Source of the DNA: Solwaraspora sp. WMMD406
GTDB taxonomy: Bacteria; Actinomycetota; Actinomycetes; Mycobacteriales; Micromonosporaceae
Length of the DNA stretch: 64,000 nucleotides
Assembly (NCBI RefSeq): GCF_029626025.1
Contig: NZ_JARUBF010000001.1
Location: 372,001-436,000, forward strand
Direction: 5' to 3'
Part shown: piece by piece, positions 43,774 to 52,073 of the stretch
How the letters are laid out: every line of letters starts with the position of its first letter
Position numbering within the stretch: position 1 is the stretch's first letter
Notes under the pieces: generated by a model
What the model saw: the letters and a program-made list of their open reading frames with translations, nothing else
Databases searched by the model: none
Told to the model about the DNA's origin: nothing
Made by a program: the position numbers and the translations under genes

Positions 43774-44415
43774 CCACAGTCGACCCCGCAGGAGTTGGGC
43801 CGCACCGAGCCAGGCCACGTTCATCATCCGGGCGGCGGTGACGTCCGGATCGGCTTCGGGATGGTCGACCAGCCAATCCGCGAGCGATTCGATCGCGCCC
43901 ACCAGGGCGTGCGCCATGACGTCGAGATCGACCGGCCGCACCGGACGGCGAGGCGACTGCTCCTGCGGGTCGTCGACGCCGACCGCGCGGCCGAGCAGGC
44001 CGACGATCGCCGTCACCATGCTGGCCCGCAGGGTGGCGAGTTCCCCGGCGAACCGCTGCTCGGCCCGTGCCTGCCGGTAGAGCACCGACCAGCCGTCCCG
44101 GTGCGCGCCGACGAAGCCGAAGAAGGCCCGCAGCCCACGCCAGAGTTGCTCGTCACCCGCGAGGTCGGGACCGACCGCTCCGACGACCGCCTCCAGCAGC
44201 CGGGCCGCTTCCCGGTGCAGGCAGGCGACGAAGAGTTGCTCTTTGGTGCCGAGGTACGCGTACAGCATCGGTTTGGAGATGCCGGCCTGTTCGGCGATCT
44301 CGTCCATCGCGGCGGCGTGGTAGCCGCGTCGGGAGAAGATCAGCACCGCGGCGTCGAGCATCTGCCGCTCCCGTACGGCCCGGGGCAGGCGGCGGAACGC
44401 TGGGGCGGTGGACAC
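43756..44415 (-). CDS. TetR family transcriptional regulator
   Basis: 219 residues from a GTG at 44415. N-terminal helix-turn-helix: RQMLDAAVLIFSRRGYHAAA, MDEIAEQAGISKPMLYAYLGTKEQLF. The ligand domain is typical of regulators of fatty-acid or acyl-CoA metabolism. It diverges from the SCP2 gene at 44488 across a strong symmetrical operator, so it most likely represses that gene and itself. The genes around it (thiolase, MaoC, acyl-CoA synthetase remnants) suggest an acyl-CoA or sterol-like ligand. Confidence 0.92.
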   Translation of the reverse strand: MSTAPAFRRLPRAVRERQMLDAAVLIFSRRGYHAAAMDEIAEQAGISKPMLYAYLGTKEQLFVACLHREAARLLEAVVGAVGPDLAGDEQLWRGLRAFFGFVGAHRDGWSVLYRQARAEQRFAGELATLRASMVTAIVGLLGRAVGVDDPQEQSPRRPVRPVDLDVMAHALVGAIESLADWLVDHPEADPDVTAARMMNVAWLGAAQLLRGRLWRPAVG

Positions 44416-44424
44416 CTTGTGAGC

Positions 44425-44462
44425 ATACCTACGCGTGCGTAAGGTTACGCTAGAGTAGGTAT
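44425..44462. promoter_or_regulatory. TetR operator, nested 38-bp dyad
   Basis: ATACCTAC (44425-44432) and GTAGGTAT (44455-44462) are perfect inverted arms. Inside them, on the same centre (44443.5), lie GCGTAA (44437-44442) and TTACGC (44445-44450). It sits between the divergent TetR and SCP2 starts, overlapping where both promoters must be. Confidence 0.8.
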
Positions 44463-44487
44463 GGTAAATCAACCCGGAGGGTGCATA

Positions 44488-44940
44488 ATGACCGACTTCG
44501 ACCCCGCGCGGCTCGCCTCGATGGACGCCAAGGAATTCACCAAACTGGTGAAATCGACGCCGGATTCCACAATCAACGAGGTGATGCAGAGCGACCTGCG
44601 CGGCCCCATCCTCGACGAGGCGTTCGGTCGGATGCCGTCCCTGTTCCGCCCGGAAAAGGCCGGATCCACCAGCGCGGTGATCCACTGGAACATCACCGGA
44701 CGGCCGGACGGCGGCACCGACACCTACGAGATCGTCATCGACAACGGGACCTGCCAGGTCACCAGCACCCCGGAGCGGGAACCGCGCCTGACGCTGACTC
44801 TCGCGCCGCTCGACTTCGTCAAGGTGATCTCCGGCAGCGCCAACCCGATGATGATGTTCATGACCGGCAAGCTGAAGGCCAAGGGCGACCTCGGCCTCGC
44901 CGCCAACATCGCCAATCTCTTCGACATCCCCAAAGGCTGA
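44488..44940 (+). CDS. SCP2 sterol-binding domain protein
   Basis: 150 residues from the ATG at 44488 with GGAGGG at 44476-44481. The SCP2 fold is evident: FRPEKAGSTSAVIHWNITG, YEIVIDNGTCQVT, PRLTLTLAPLDFVKVISGSANPMMMFMTGKLKAKGDLGLAANIANLF. It binds fatty acyl-CoA or sterol-like lipids in the cytoplasm. It is divergent from TetR and probably under its control. It appears intact, unlike its neighbours. Confidence 0.92.
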   Translation: MTDFDPARLASMDAKEFTKLVKSTPDSTINEVMQSDLRGPILDEAFGRMPSLFRPEKAGSTSAVIHWNITGRPDGGTDTYEIVIDNGTCQVTSTPEREPRLTLTLAPLDFVKVISGSANPMMMFMTGKLKAKGDLGLAANIANLFDIPKG

Positions 44941-45075
44941 CCAGCCCGGCCCTCCTGATCCGCCGGCACCGATCCCCGATCACACCGACACCGATCCGCA
45001 GGCCGCCCCGATGCGTGTCCTCTGCTGAGGGGCGGTCGGCCACCGGCCCACCGGCCCCACGGCTGGGGGTTTGAC

Positions 45076-45576
45076 GTGGAGCTGCCGTTCGTGATCACCA
45101 CACTCGCCCGACGCGGCGTACTCACACCTGGGAACCCGATGCGGGTGGCGGCGCAACTCGACTCGCTGCGACGCTGGGGCTTCGGACTGGCCGGCGAGTT
45201 ACGCCAGGCCGCCGCCCGCGACCCGGACCGGGTGGCGCTGATCGACGACGCCGACCGGGAGGTCACCTACCGCGAGCTGCTCACCCACGCCGAAGGCCTG
45301 CCGGGACGTTGCGTTCCACGTACGGTGTCGCCGCCGACCACCCAGCTCCGGGTCCTGCTGCACGACCGGGAGTTCAGCGAACAGCTCCTGGCCGTACCGG
45401 CCGACGTCGTCCGCGTCGACGCGACCCGGTACGCCGAGTTGTCACCGTCGGCACCGGCAACCGCGACCGCCCTCGGGCCGCCCGAACGCGAGGGCCGGAC
45501 CATCGTGCTGACCTCCGGCACCACCGGCACCGGCAAGGTGGTGGCCCGCGAACTGCCCCGGCCGGCCGGCTTCTGA
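45076..45576 (+). pseudogene. Acyl-CoA synthetase (AMP-binding) remnant
   Basis: 166 residues from a GTG at 45076. The start matches acyl-CoA synthetases (ELRQAAARDPDRVALIDDADREVTYRELL), and the AMP-binding P-loop appears as RTIVLTSGTTGTGKVVARE. The usual stretch of about 80 residues between these parts is shortened to a Pro/Thr-rich link. The protein stops about 10 residues after the P-loop, so the catalytic and C-terminal domains (roughly 330 residues) are missing. In place of the usual Pro after GTTGT there is Gly. It is most likely a decayed gene downstream of the SCP2 gene. Confidence 0.78.
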
Positions 45577-45589
45577 ACCAGAGTCGGCG

Positions 45590-45865
45590 TCACGGCTGGC
45601 GCAGATGCTGGGCGACCCGCTGATGGTCCCGGAACCGCGCCCGCGCGGCCCGCTCGGCCGGATCCTGCTCGGGAGCCGGGTCGATCGCGGCCGACCGCGC
45701 CACCTGCGCCCGGTTGGCGTACTCGACCGGCGGCAACGCCCGCAACGCCCGCAGCACGCCCGGATCGGCACCGGCCCGCTGCGCCTCGGCGACGATCCGG
45801 TCCTTGTCCGCCGGGAAGTCCAGCTCGTTCAGGCTGTTCAGCACGTCCTGGTAGCTCGTCACCAT
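45590..45865 (-). CDS. DUF2795 family protein
   Basis: 91 residues. SYQDVLNSLNELDFPADKDRIVAEAQ and DPGVLRALRALPPVEYANRAQVARS are the conserved parts of DUF2795, short helical proteins common in actinobacteria. The function is not known. It lies downstream of purD (stop at 45929) on the same strand with 63 nt between, and may be read through from it. Confidence 0.85.
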   Translation of the reverse strand: MVTSYQDVLNSLNELDFPADKDRIVAEAQRAGADPGVLRALRALPPVEYANRAQVARSAAIDPAPEQDPAERAARARFRDHQRVAQHLRQP

Positions 45866-45928
45866 GCCGGGTCGGTACCCGGCCCCGCTGCGGATATCCG
45901 ATCGGGGCAGGATGATCCGGCCTTCGGC

Positions 45929-47173
45929 TCAGGGCAGGGTGATCCGACCTTCGGCGGCGGCCAGCGCGATGTCCCGCCGGGAGTGCCCGCCGGGCAGGGT
46001 GATCCCGGCCAGCAACCGGTACGCGGCGTCGCGCGCCTCTGCCAGATCGGCGCCGGTGCCGGTGGCGGCCAGCACCCGCCCACCGGCCGAGACGAGGTCA
46101 CCGGAGTCGGTACGGGCGGTGCCGGCGTGGATCACGCCCGGCTGCTCGGCACCGGTGAGCACGTCGCCGGACCGCGACGTCGTCGGGTAACCGGCGGAGG
46201 CGAGCACCACGGTCACCGCCGCCCCGTCCCGCCAGCGCAGCCGCGGATGGTCGGCGAGGGTGCCGGTCGCGGCGGCGGACAGCAGCCCGGCGAGCGGCGT
46301 CTCCAGCAGGGCCAGCACCACCTGGGTCTCCGGGTCACCGAACCGGGCGTTGAACTCGATCACCCGGGGACCGGCGGCGGTGATCGCCAACCCCACGTAG
46401 AGCAGCCCGACGAACGGGGTGCCCCGGTGGCGCATCTCGGCGAGCGTCGGGTGCACCACCTCCGCCATCACCTGGTCCACCAGGCCGGGCGGCGCCCACG
46501 GCAACGGCGCGTACGCCCCCATGCCGCCGGTGTTCGGACCGCTGTCGCCGTCGCCGACCCGTTTGAAGTCCTGCGCCGGCAGCAGCGGCACCGCCGCCGT
46601 GCCGTCGGTCACCACGAACAGCGACACCTCGGGGCCGGCGAGGTACTCCTCGACCACCACCTGCCCACACGACTCGGCGTGGGCGAGGGCGGCGGTCCGG
46701 TCCTCGGTCACCACCACGCCCTTGCCGGCCGCCAGTCCGTCGTTCTTCACCACGTACGGGGCGCCGAAGTCGTCCAGCGCGGCTGCCACCTCCGCCGCCG
46801 TACGGCAGGTGGCGGATCGGGCGGTCGGCACCCCGGCGGCGGCCATCACGTCCTTGGCGAACGTCTTGGATCCTTCGAGTTCGGCGGCGGCGGCCGACGG
46901 CCCGAAGCAGGCGATGCCCTTCGCGCGTACCGCGTCGGCGACGCCGGCGACCAGCGGTGCCTCCGGGCCGACCACAACCAGGTCGGCGTGGGCCTCGACG
47001 GCGAGGGCGGCGACGGACTGCGGGTCGGTCGCGGTGACCGACCGCAGTTCGGCGACGGCCGCGATGCCGGGGTTGCCGGGGGCGGCGATCAGCTGGTCGA
47101 CGGCGGGGTCGGCGGCCATGCTCAGGGCGAGCGCATGCTCGCGACCGCCGCTGCCGATGAGAAGTACGCGCAC
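45929..47173 (-). CDS. purD: Phosphoribosylamine-glycine ligase
   Basis: 414 residues, start MRVLLIGSGGREHALA. ATP-grasp enzyme: VVVGPEAPLVAGVAD, FGPSAAAAELEGSKTFAK, PYVVKNDGLAAGKGVVV, DGDSGPNTGGMGAYAP, RVIEFNARFGDPETQVVL. It joins glycine to phosphoribosylamine, the second purine step, so it completes the product of purF about 16 kb away. Full length and well conserved. Confidence 0.97.
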   Translation of the reverse strand: MRVLLIGSGGREHALALSMAADPAVDQLIAAPGNPGIAAVAELRSVTATDPQSVAALAVEAHADLVVVGPEAPLVAGVADAVRAKGIACFGPSAAAAELEGSKTFAKDVMAAAGVPTARSATCRTAAEVAAALDDFGAPYVVKNDGLAAGKGVVVTEDRTAALAHAESCGQVVVEEYLAGPEVSLFVVTDGTAAVPLLPAQDFKRVGDGDSGPNTGGMGAYAPLPWAPPGLVDQVMAEVVHPTLAEMRHRGTPFVGLLYVGLAITAAGPRVIEFNARFGDPETQVVLALLETPLAGLLSAAATGTLADHPRLRWRDGAAVTVVLASAGYPTTSRSGDVLTGAEQPGVIHAGTARTDSGDLVSAGGRVLAATGTGADLAEARDAAYRLLAGITLPGGHSRRDIALAAAEGRITLP

Positions 47174-47208
47174 GACGACCGATCCTAGACGCCGGTCTGC
47201 GCCGTCTC

Positions 47209-48573
47209 CTAGACGCCGGCCTGCGCCATCCGTGAGCCGCGCCGCAGGTAGGCGAACCAGGTGACGGCCAACATCACCAGGAACAGGACCACGTAGAAGC
47301 GCAGCGCCGGTTCGATGTCACCGTACGTCGACCGGGCCCACGCGTAGCAGATCGGCACCAGGAAGCCGCCGAAGGCGCCGACCGAGGAGATGATGCCGAG
47401 CGCGCCGGCCGCTTCGCGGCGCATCCGCAGCATGGTCTCCGGGGAGCCGCCGCGATCCTCGCCCTTGACCCGGAAGATCTTCGAGATCATCCGGTACGTG
47501 GAACCGTTGCCGACGCCGGTGGCGACGAACAGCAGCATGAAGCTGACGAAGAAGATGCCCAGGTTCTGCTGCTGGACGGCCCAGAGCGCGGCGTAGGCGC
47601 CGGCCGCGAGGACGATGAAGCTGCCCGCGGTCACCCGGGCACCGCCGATCCGGTCGGAGAGCCGGCCGCCGAGCGGTCGGCTGACCGAGCCGATCCCGGC
47701 CCCGAGGAACGCCCAGCCGAGCGCGATGTCCGGCCGGTCGAACACCGCGTTCAGCAGGGTCGGGAACGCCGCCGAGTAGCCGATGAACGAGCCGAACGTT
47801 CCGATGTAGAGCAGCGACATGATCCAGGTGTCGCTGTGCCGCAGCGACGACCACACCGGTTCGACGTCGGCCTTGGCCTCGGCCAGGTTGTCCATGTATA
47901 GGTAGGCGCAGACAGCCGCGATGACCGCCAGCGGGATGTAGATGAGACCGGCCCAGGACAGCGCCAGCCCGCCGCCGATGACGAGCACCTTGGGCACCAC
48001 GAACTGCACCACCGCGACGCCGATGTTGCCGCCGGCGGCGTTCAGCCCGAGCGCCCAGCCCTTTTCCCGTTCGGGGTAGAAGAACGAGATGTTCGCCATG
48101 CTGGAGGCGAAGTTGCCGCCGCCGAATCCGGCCGTCGCGGCGATCACCAACAACCAGCCGTACCCGATTTGTGGATTCTCGACCGCCCAGGCGAGACCGG
48201 CGCACGGAATCAGCAGCAGCAGCGCGGAGACGACGGTCCAGTTGCGGCCGCCAAAGATCGGCACCGCGAAGGTGTACGGCAGGCGCAGGAACGCTCCGAC
48301 GCCGCTGGGTACGGCGGTCAGCCAGAGCGACTGGCTGACCGTGAGATCCCATCCCGCGCTGCCCAGCCGGACCACGACGATGCTCCAGAGCAGCCACACC
48401 GAGAAGCCGATGTGCTCGGCGAAGATGGAGAAGATGAGGTTCCGTCGGGCCACCGGCCGCCCCACGGTCTGCCAGAACTGGGGGTTCTCTGGCTCCCAGT
48501 GGGCGATCCAGCGCTTCCGGTTCTCGCGGGATTGGTCCTTTACCGTCTCGGTATCGACTGTCTCGTTGGCCAT
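47209..48573 (-). CDS. narK: Nitrate/nitrite transporter (MFS, NarK/NasA type)
   Basis: 454 residues, major facilitator superfamily with about twelve membrane segments. The N-terminal signature FWQTVGRPVARRNLIFSIFA, followed by EHIGFSVWLLWS, is typical of NarK. The nitrate-signature glycine-rich motifs are GFGGGNFASSMANISFFYP and GNGSTYRMISKIF. It imports nitrate for the nitrate and nitrite reductases encoded immediately upstream on the same strand (nasA to nirD). A 195-bp gap separates it from nirD, so it may have its own promoter. Confidence 0.95.
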   Translation of the reverse strand: MANETVDTETVKDQSRENRKRWIAHWEPENPQFWQTVGRPVARRNLIFSIFAEHIGFSVWLLWSIVVVRLGSAGWDLTVSQSLWLTAVPSGVGAFLRLPYTFAVPIFGGRNWTVVSALLLLIPCAGLAWAVENPQIGYGWLLVIAATAGFGGGNFASSMANISFFYPEREKGWALGLNAAGGNIGVAVVQFVVPKVLVIGGGLALSWAGLIYIPLAVIAAVCAYLYMDNLAEAKADVEPVWSSLRHSDTWIMSLLYIGTFGSFIGYSAAFPTLLNAVFDRPDIALGWAFLGAGIGSVSRPLGGRLSDRIGGARVTAGSFIVLAAGAYAALWAVQQQNLGIFFVSFMLLFVATGVGNGSTYRMISKIFRVKGEDRGGSPETMLRMRREAAGALGIISSVGAFGGFLVPICYAWARSTYGDIEPALRFYVVLFLVMLAVTWFAYLRRGSRMAQAGV

Positions 48574-48768
48574 CAGGTGGCTCCTTGCGATCGGGTGGCG
48601 GACGGTGGCGATCGATGACGTCCGGGCAGATCCCGGAATCGACCAGGGAGCGGGTTTTCCGGGTGAATTGAGTGCTCAGCCTACGAAGCGAGTGTTTACT
48701 AGACGAGAAAACGGTGATGTCGATACGTGGTCATCGTCCGCACCGGCCGACCACAGGCATTGTGAGGT
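48574..48768 (-). promoter_or_regulatory. Upstream region of narK
   Basis: A 195-bp gap after nirD. An A/T-rich patch with GTTTAC (48694-48699) and GAAAAC (48707-48712) lies about 120 bp upstream of narK. The spacing does not fit a GlnR site well, and I assign only a general promoter role. Confidence 0.3.
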
Positions 48769-49206
48769 CTATCCGTGGCTGTCGGCCGGAGCCGACACCC
48801 ACACGGTGCCGTCCGGGTCCTGGCGTATCGGGTAGACGCGCAGCGGCTGCTGCCCGCTACGGGAGCAGCCGGTCGCCAACTCGAAGATGTGCTGATGCAG
48901 TGGGCAGATCACCACCTCGGTGTCGACGAGGCCGTCGGCGATCGGGCCGCCGGCGTGCGGGCAGACCGCCGACACCGCCCGTAGCGCCCCCGTGGTCAGC
49001 CGGAACACCGCCACCATCTCGCCGTCGACCGGATAGGCCCGCCCTTCGCCCGGCGGAATCTCCGCCGCCGGACCGATCCGATGCTCGACCAACCGCCCGT
49101 CGGCCACGCCGCCGTCGTGCAACCGCCCGTCGGCCACGCCGCCGTCGACCAGGCGGCCGTCGGCCACGCCGCCGTCGACCAGGCGGCCGTCGTTCACGGC
49201 GGTCAC
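48769..49206 (-). CDS. nirD: Nitrite reductase small subunit NirD with N-terminal decapeptide repeats
   Basis: 145 residues from a GTG at 49206 that overlaps the nirB stop (GTGA). Residues about 40-145 form a Rieske-like [2Fe-2S]-type domain: VCPHAGGPIADGLV and VICPLHQHIFEL keep the Cys-x-His and Cys-x2-His ligands. Residues 5-38 are an unusual insertion of about four near-perfect repeats, VADGRLVDGG, that NirD proteins normally lack; it is coded by 30-bp tandem DNA. Translationally coupled to nirB. Confidence 0.92.
   Translation of the reverse strand: MTAVNDGRLVDGGVADGRLVDGGVADGRLHDGGVADGRLVEHRIGPAAEIPPGEGRAYPVDGEMVAVFRLTTGALRAVSAVCPHAGGPIADGLVDTEVVICPLHQHIFELATGCSRSGQQPLRVYPIRQDPDGTVWVSAPADSHG
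49086..49200 (-). repeat. 30-bp in-frame tandem repeat in nirD
   Basis: About four copies of a 30-bp unit around CGGCCACGCCGCCGTCGACC encode VADGRLVDGG in the nirD N-terminus. The copies differ by only a few bases. Confidence 0.88.
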
Positions 49207-51710
49207 GGCCGGTCCCCGGCGCGCACCGGCACCGCCGGTAGCGGCAGCAACGGCAGCGCGGTCCGGAACTGGCCCGGGGTCGCCGGGGTGTCCCGCTCCC
49301 GCCACGGATCCCGGTACGCGGCCACCGACTCCGCCATCCGTTCGTCGAGCCCGGCCCCGAGCCCGTCGCTGTCCTCGACGATCAACTCCCGCAGCCGTTC
49401 GATGCCGATCCTGGGCACGAACGCGTAGGTGCGTTCCAGCCAGTTGGCGTTCTCCCGGTAGTACTGCAGGAACCGGCCGGTCAACACCACCACCTCTTCA
49501 GGTGTGTCCACTGTGGCAAGCAGGTCACCTTTGCGGACGTGGGCACCGGCCGCGCCGCCGACGTAGATCTCCCACCTGCCGCCTTCGATCGCGACCACAC
49601 CCAGGTCCTTGACGTACGCCTCGGCGCAGTTGCGCGGGCAGCCGGTGACCGCCAGCTTCAGCTTGCCCGGCGCCTCCAGCCCCTGGAACCGTTCCTCGAT
49701 CGCGATGCCGAGCGCGGTCGAGTCGCCCAGCCCGAACCGGCAGAAGTCGCTACCGACACAGGTCTTCACGGTCCGGAAGCTCTTGCCGTACGCGTACCCG
49801 GACGGCATGTCCAGGTCGGCCCACACCTTCGGCAGGTCCTCCTTGCGAATGCCGAGCAGGTCGATGCGCTGCCCGCCGGTCAACTTCACCAACGGCACCT
49901 GGTGCTTCTCGGCCACGTCGGCGATCCGGCGCAGCTGGGCGGGAGTGGTGCAGCCGCCTTTCATCTGCGGTACGACCGAGAAGGTGCCGTCCCGCTGGAT
50001 GTTGGCGTGCACCCGGTCGTTGATGAAGCGGGCACCGCGCTCGTCGACGTACTCGTCGCCCCACATCATCCGCAGCAGCGACACCAGGCCCATCTTGCTC
50101 TTGGCGTCCTCGCGGCCGTCGGCGAGCGCGTCGAACACCGCCGACACGCTGCGCAGACCTCGGGCGCGGATCTCGGCCATCAGGGTCGGCTTGTCCATCG
50201 GCACCCCGGGCACGTACCAGTTGGCGCTCGGGTCCGCCTCGACCTCGCCGCCGGCCGCCCAATCGACGATCTGCGCGACCAGGCTCTTGCAGGAGCCGCA
50301 GCCTTTGCCGGCGCGGGTGGCGTCCATCACCCCGGTCAGCGTGCGTACCCCGCCGGTCACGGTGGCGACCAGCGCGCCTTTGCTGACCCCGTTGCAGTTG
50401 CAGACCTGGGCGTCGTCGGCGAGTTCGGCGGCGGAGACCTCGGCCGACGGCCCGCCGAGGTCGAACAGCAGCCGGACCCGTTCCTCCGGCAGCGGCAGAC
50501 CCCGGTCGAACGCCTGCATCAGGAAGCCGACCTTGCTGACGTCACCGACCAGGGTGGCGCCGATCAGCCGGTCGTCGCGGACCACCACGCTCTTGTAGAC
50601 GCCGCGTCGGGGTTCGGCGAAGACCACGAACTCGTCGTCGTCACGTTCAGGGGCGGTGACGCCCATCGCGGCCACGTCGACCCCGGCGACCTTCAGCTTG
50701 GTCGCGGTCCGCGAGCCGTGGTACGCGGCCGTCGGGTCGGTGCCGGTGAGATGTCCGGCGAGCACCTTCGCCTGCTCCCACAGCGGGGCGACCAGTCCGT
50801 ACGTCTGGCCCCGGTGCTGCACGCACTCGCCGACCGCGTAGATGTCCGGCTCGTCGAGCACCCGCAGCTGGTCGTCGACGACGATGCCCCGCTCCACCGG
50901 CAAGCCACTGACCTGGGCGAGCGCGGTGTTCGGCCGGATCCCGGCGGCGATCACCACCATGTCGGCGGCGAACGTGCGTCCGTCGGCGAGCCGGACCCCT
51001 TCGACGGCGTCCTTGCCGAGGATCCGTTCGGTACGGGCCTTCGTGACGACCTCGATGCCGAGCCGTTCGACGCTGCGCCGCAGGATGTCCCCGCCGGTAG
51101 CGTCGAGTTGGGCGTTCATCAGGTGGCCGGCGGCGTGCAGCAGGGTCACCGACACGCCGTACTGCTGCAGGCCGCGGGCGGCTTCCAGGCCGAGCAGACC
51201 GCCGCCGATCACCACCGCCCGCTCGTGGTCGCGGGCGTAGCGGATCATCGCCCGGGTGTCGTCGAGCGTACGGAAGGTGAACACGCCCTGGTGGAAGCCG
51301 CGCCGGGGATGGTGCGCGCCGTCGATCGGCGGCACGTACGGCACGCTTCCGGTGGCGATCACCAACTTGTCGTACGGTGTGGCCCTGCCGTCGATCGCGT
51401 GCACCACCTTGGCGAATCCGTCGATCCGGGTGACCTCCAGGCCGGCCCGCAGGGTGATGCCGTTCTCCTGGTACCAGGGCAGGCTGTTGAGGAAGATGCC
51501 GTCCTCGGCCTCGGCTCCGGAGAGCACGTTGGACAGCAGGATCCGGTTGTAGTTGCCGTACGGTTCGGCCCCGAACATGGTGATGTCGTAGCGGTCCGGG
51601 CCGACCCGGTCGATGATCTCCTCGACGGTACGGGCACCGGCCATGCCGTTGCCGACCACCACCAGCCTCGGACGTCGCTGAATTTGCGTCTGCGTCTGCG
51701 TCTGCGTCAT
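49203..51710 (-). CDS. nirB: Assimilatory nitrite reductase (NAD(P)H) large subunit
   Basis: 835 residues. An N-terminal FAD/NAD(P)H reductase (LVVVGNGMAGARTVEE, VVIGGGLLGLEAARGL, VVIAAGIRPNT) is followed by a BFD-like [2Fe-2S] region (CNCNGVSKGAL, KGCGSCKSLVAQ). The sirohaem/[4Fe-4S] half has GGQRIDLLGI, TCVGSDFCRFGLGDS and GCPRNCAEAYVKDLG, with all four cluster cysteines. It reduces nitrite to ammonium with six electrons. The start carries a hexanucleotide repeat giving MTQTQTQTQIQ. Cotranscribed with nasA, the small gene and nirD. Confidence 0.96.
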   Translation of the reverse strand: MTQTQTQTQIQRRPRLVVVGNGMAGARTVEEIIDRVGPDRYDITMFGAEPYGNYNRILLSNVLSGAEAEDGIFLNSLPWYQENGITLRAGLEVTRIDGFAKVVHAIDGRATPYDKLVIATGSVPYVPPIDGAHHPRRGFHQGVFTFRTLDDTRAMIRYARDHERAVVIGGGLLGLEAARGLQQYGVSVTLLHAAGHLMNAQLDATGGDILRRSVERLGIEVVTKARTERILGKDAVEGVRLADGRTFAADMVVIAAGIRPNTALAQVSGLPVERGIVVDDQLRVLDEPDIYAVGECVQHRGQTYGLVAPLWEQAKVLAGHLTGTDPTAAYHGSRTATKLKVAGVDVAAMGVTAPERDDDEFVVFAEPRRGVYKSVVVRDDRLIGATLVGDVSKVGFLMQAFDRGLPLPEERVRLLFDLGGPSAEVSAAELADDAQVCNCNGVSKGALVATVTGGVRTLTGVMDATRAGKGCGSCKSLVAQIVDWAAGGEVEADPSANWYVPGVPMDKPTLMAEIRARGLRSVSAVFDALADGREDAKSKMGLVSLLRMMWGDEYVDERGARFINDRVHANIQRDGTFSVVPQMKGGCTTPAQLRRIADVAEKHQVPLVKLTGGQRIDLLGIRKEDLPKVWADLDMPSGYAYGKSFRTVKTCVGSDFCRFGLGDSTALGIAIEERFQGLEAPGKLKLAVTGCPRNCAEAYVKDLGVVAIEGGRWEIYVGGAAGAHVRKGDLLATVDTPEEVVVLTGRFLQYYRENANWLERTYAFVPRIGIERLRELIVEDSDGLGAGLDERMAESVAAYRDPWRERDTPATPGQFRTALPLLPLPAVPVRAGDRP

Positions 51711-51711
51711 G

Positions 51712-52059
51712 TCACACCTCGACCAGGCCGAGGTCGAGCACGACGGTGCCGGTGACCCCGGTCGGCGCGGCCACCTGCAGCTCCAGCACGGTGCCGCTGT
51801 CGAGGTCCTCGACCACCCGCAGCGGTACGTGCACCGCGTCGCGGGCGCCGATCGGGAAGTAGCGCATCGGGACGCCGTCGCGCAGCAGCAGGACGTAGAT
51901 CAGCTCGCCGGAGCTGTTGCCGCCCCGGAAGTAGACGGTCTGCGCGACCAGCCCGTCCGGGACCGTGTAGCGCAGGGCGTCGTCCAGCGGCAGCGGAGTC
52001 TCCAACCCTTTGCCGTCGAACGTGAACACTCCTTGCAGGAAGCGTGGGGTCGACTGCAT
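51712..52059 (-). CDS. Small conserved protein of the nitrate assimilation operon
   Basis: 115 residues, mostly beta-strand (FLQGVFTFDGKGLETPLPL, AQTVYFRGGNSSGELIYVLLLRDG, MRYFPIGARDAVHVPLRVVED). No cofactor motifs or cysteines. It lies between nasA (14 nt) and nirB (1 nt), so it is certainly in the operon and probably assists assembly or function of the reductases. I do not recognise a characterised family. Confidence 0.8.
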   Translation of the reverse strand: MQSTPRFLQGVFTFDGKGLETPLPLDDALRYTVPDGLVAQTVYFRGGNSSGELIYVLLLRDGVPMRYFPIGARDAVHVPLRVVEDLDSGTVLELQVAAPTGVTGTVVLDLGLVEV

Positions 52060-52073
52060 CGTGGTTCCCTTCG

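Noticed and set aside
49539-51755. 738-codon plus-strand ORF over nirB
   Set aside because: Antisense shadow, rich in His/Gln/Arg; nirB on the other strand has all family motifs.
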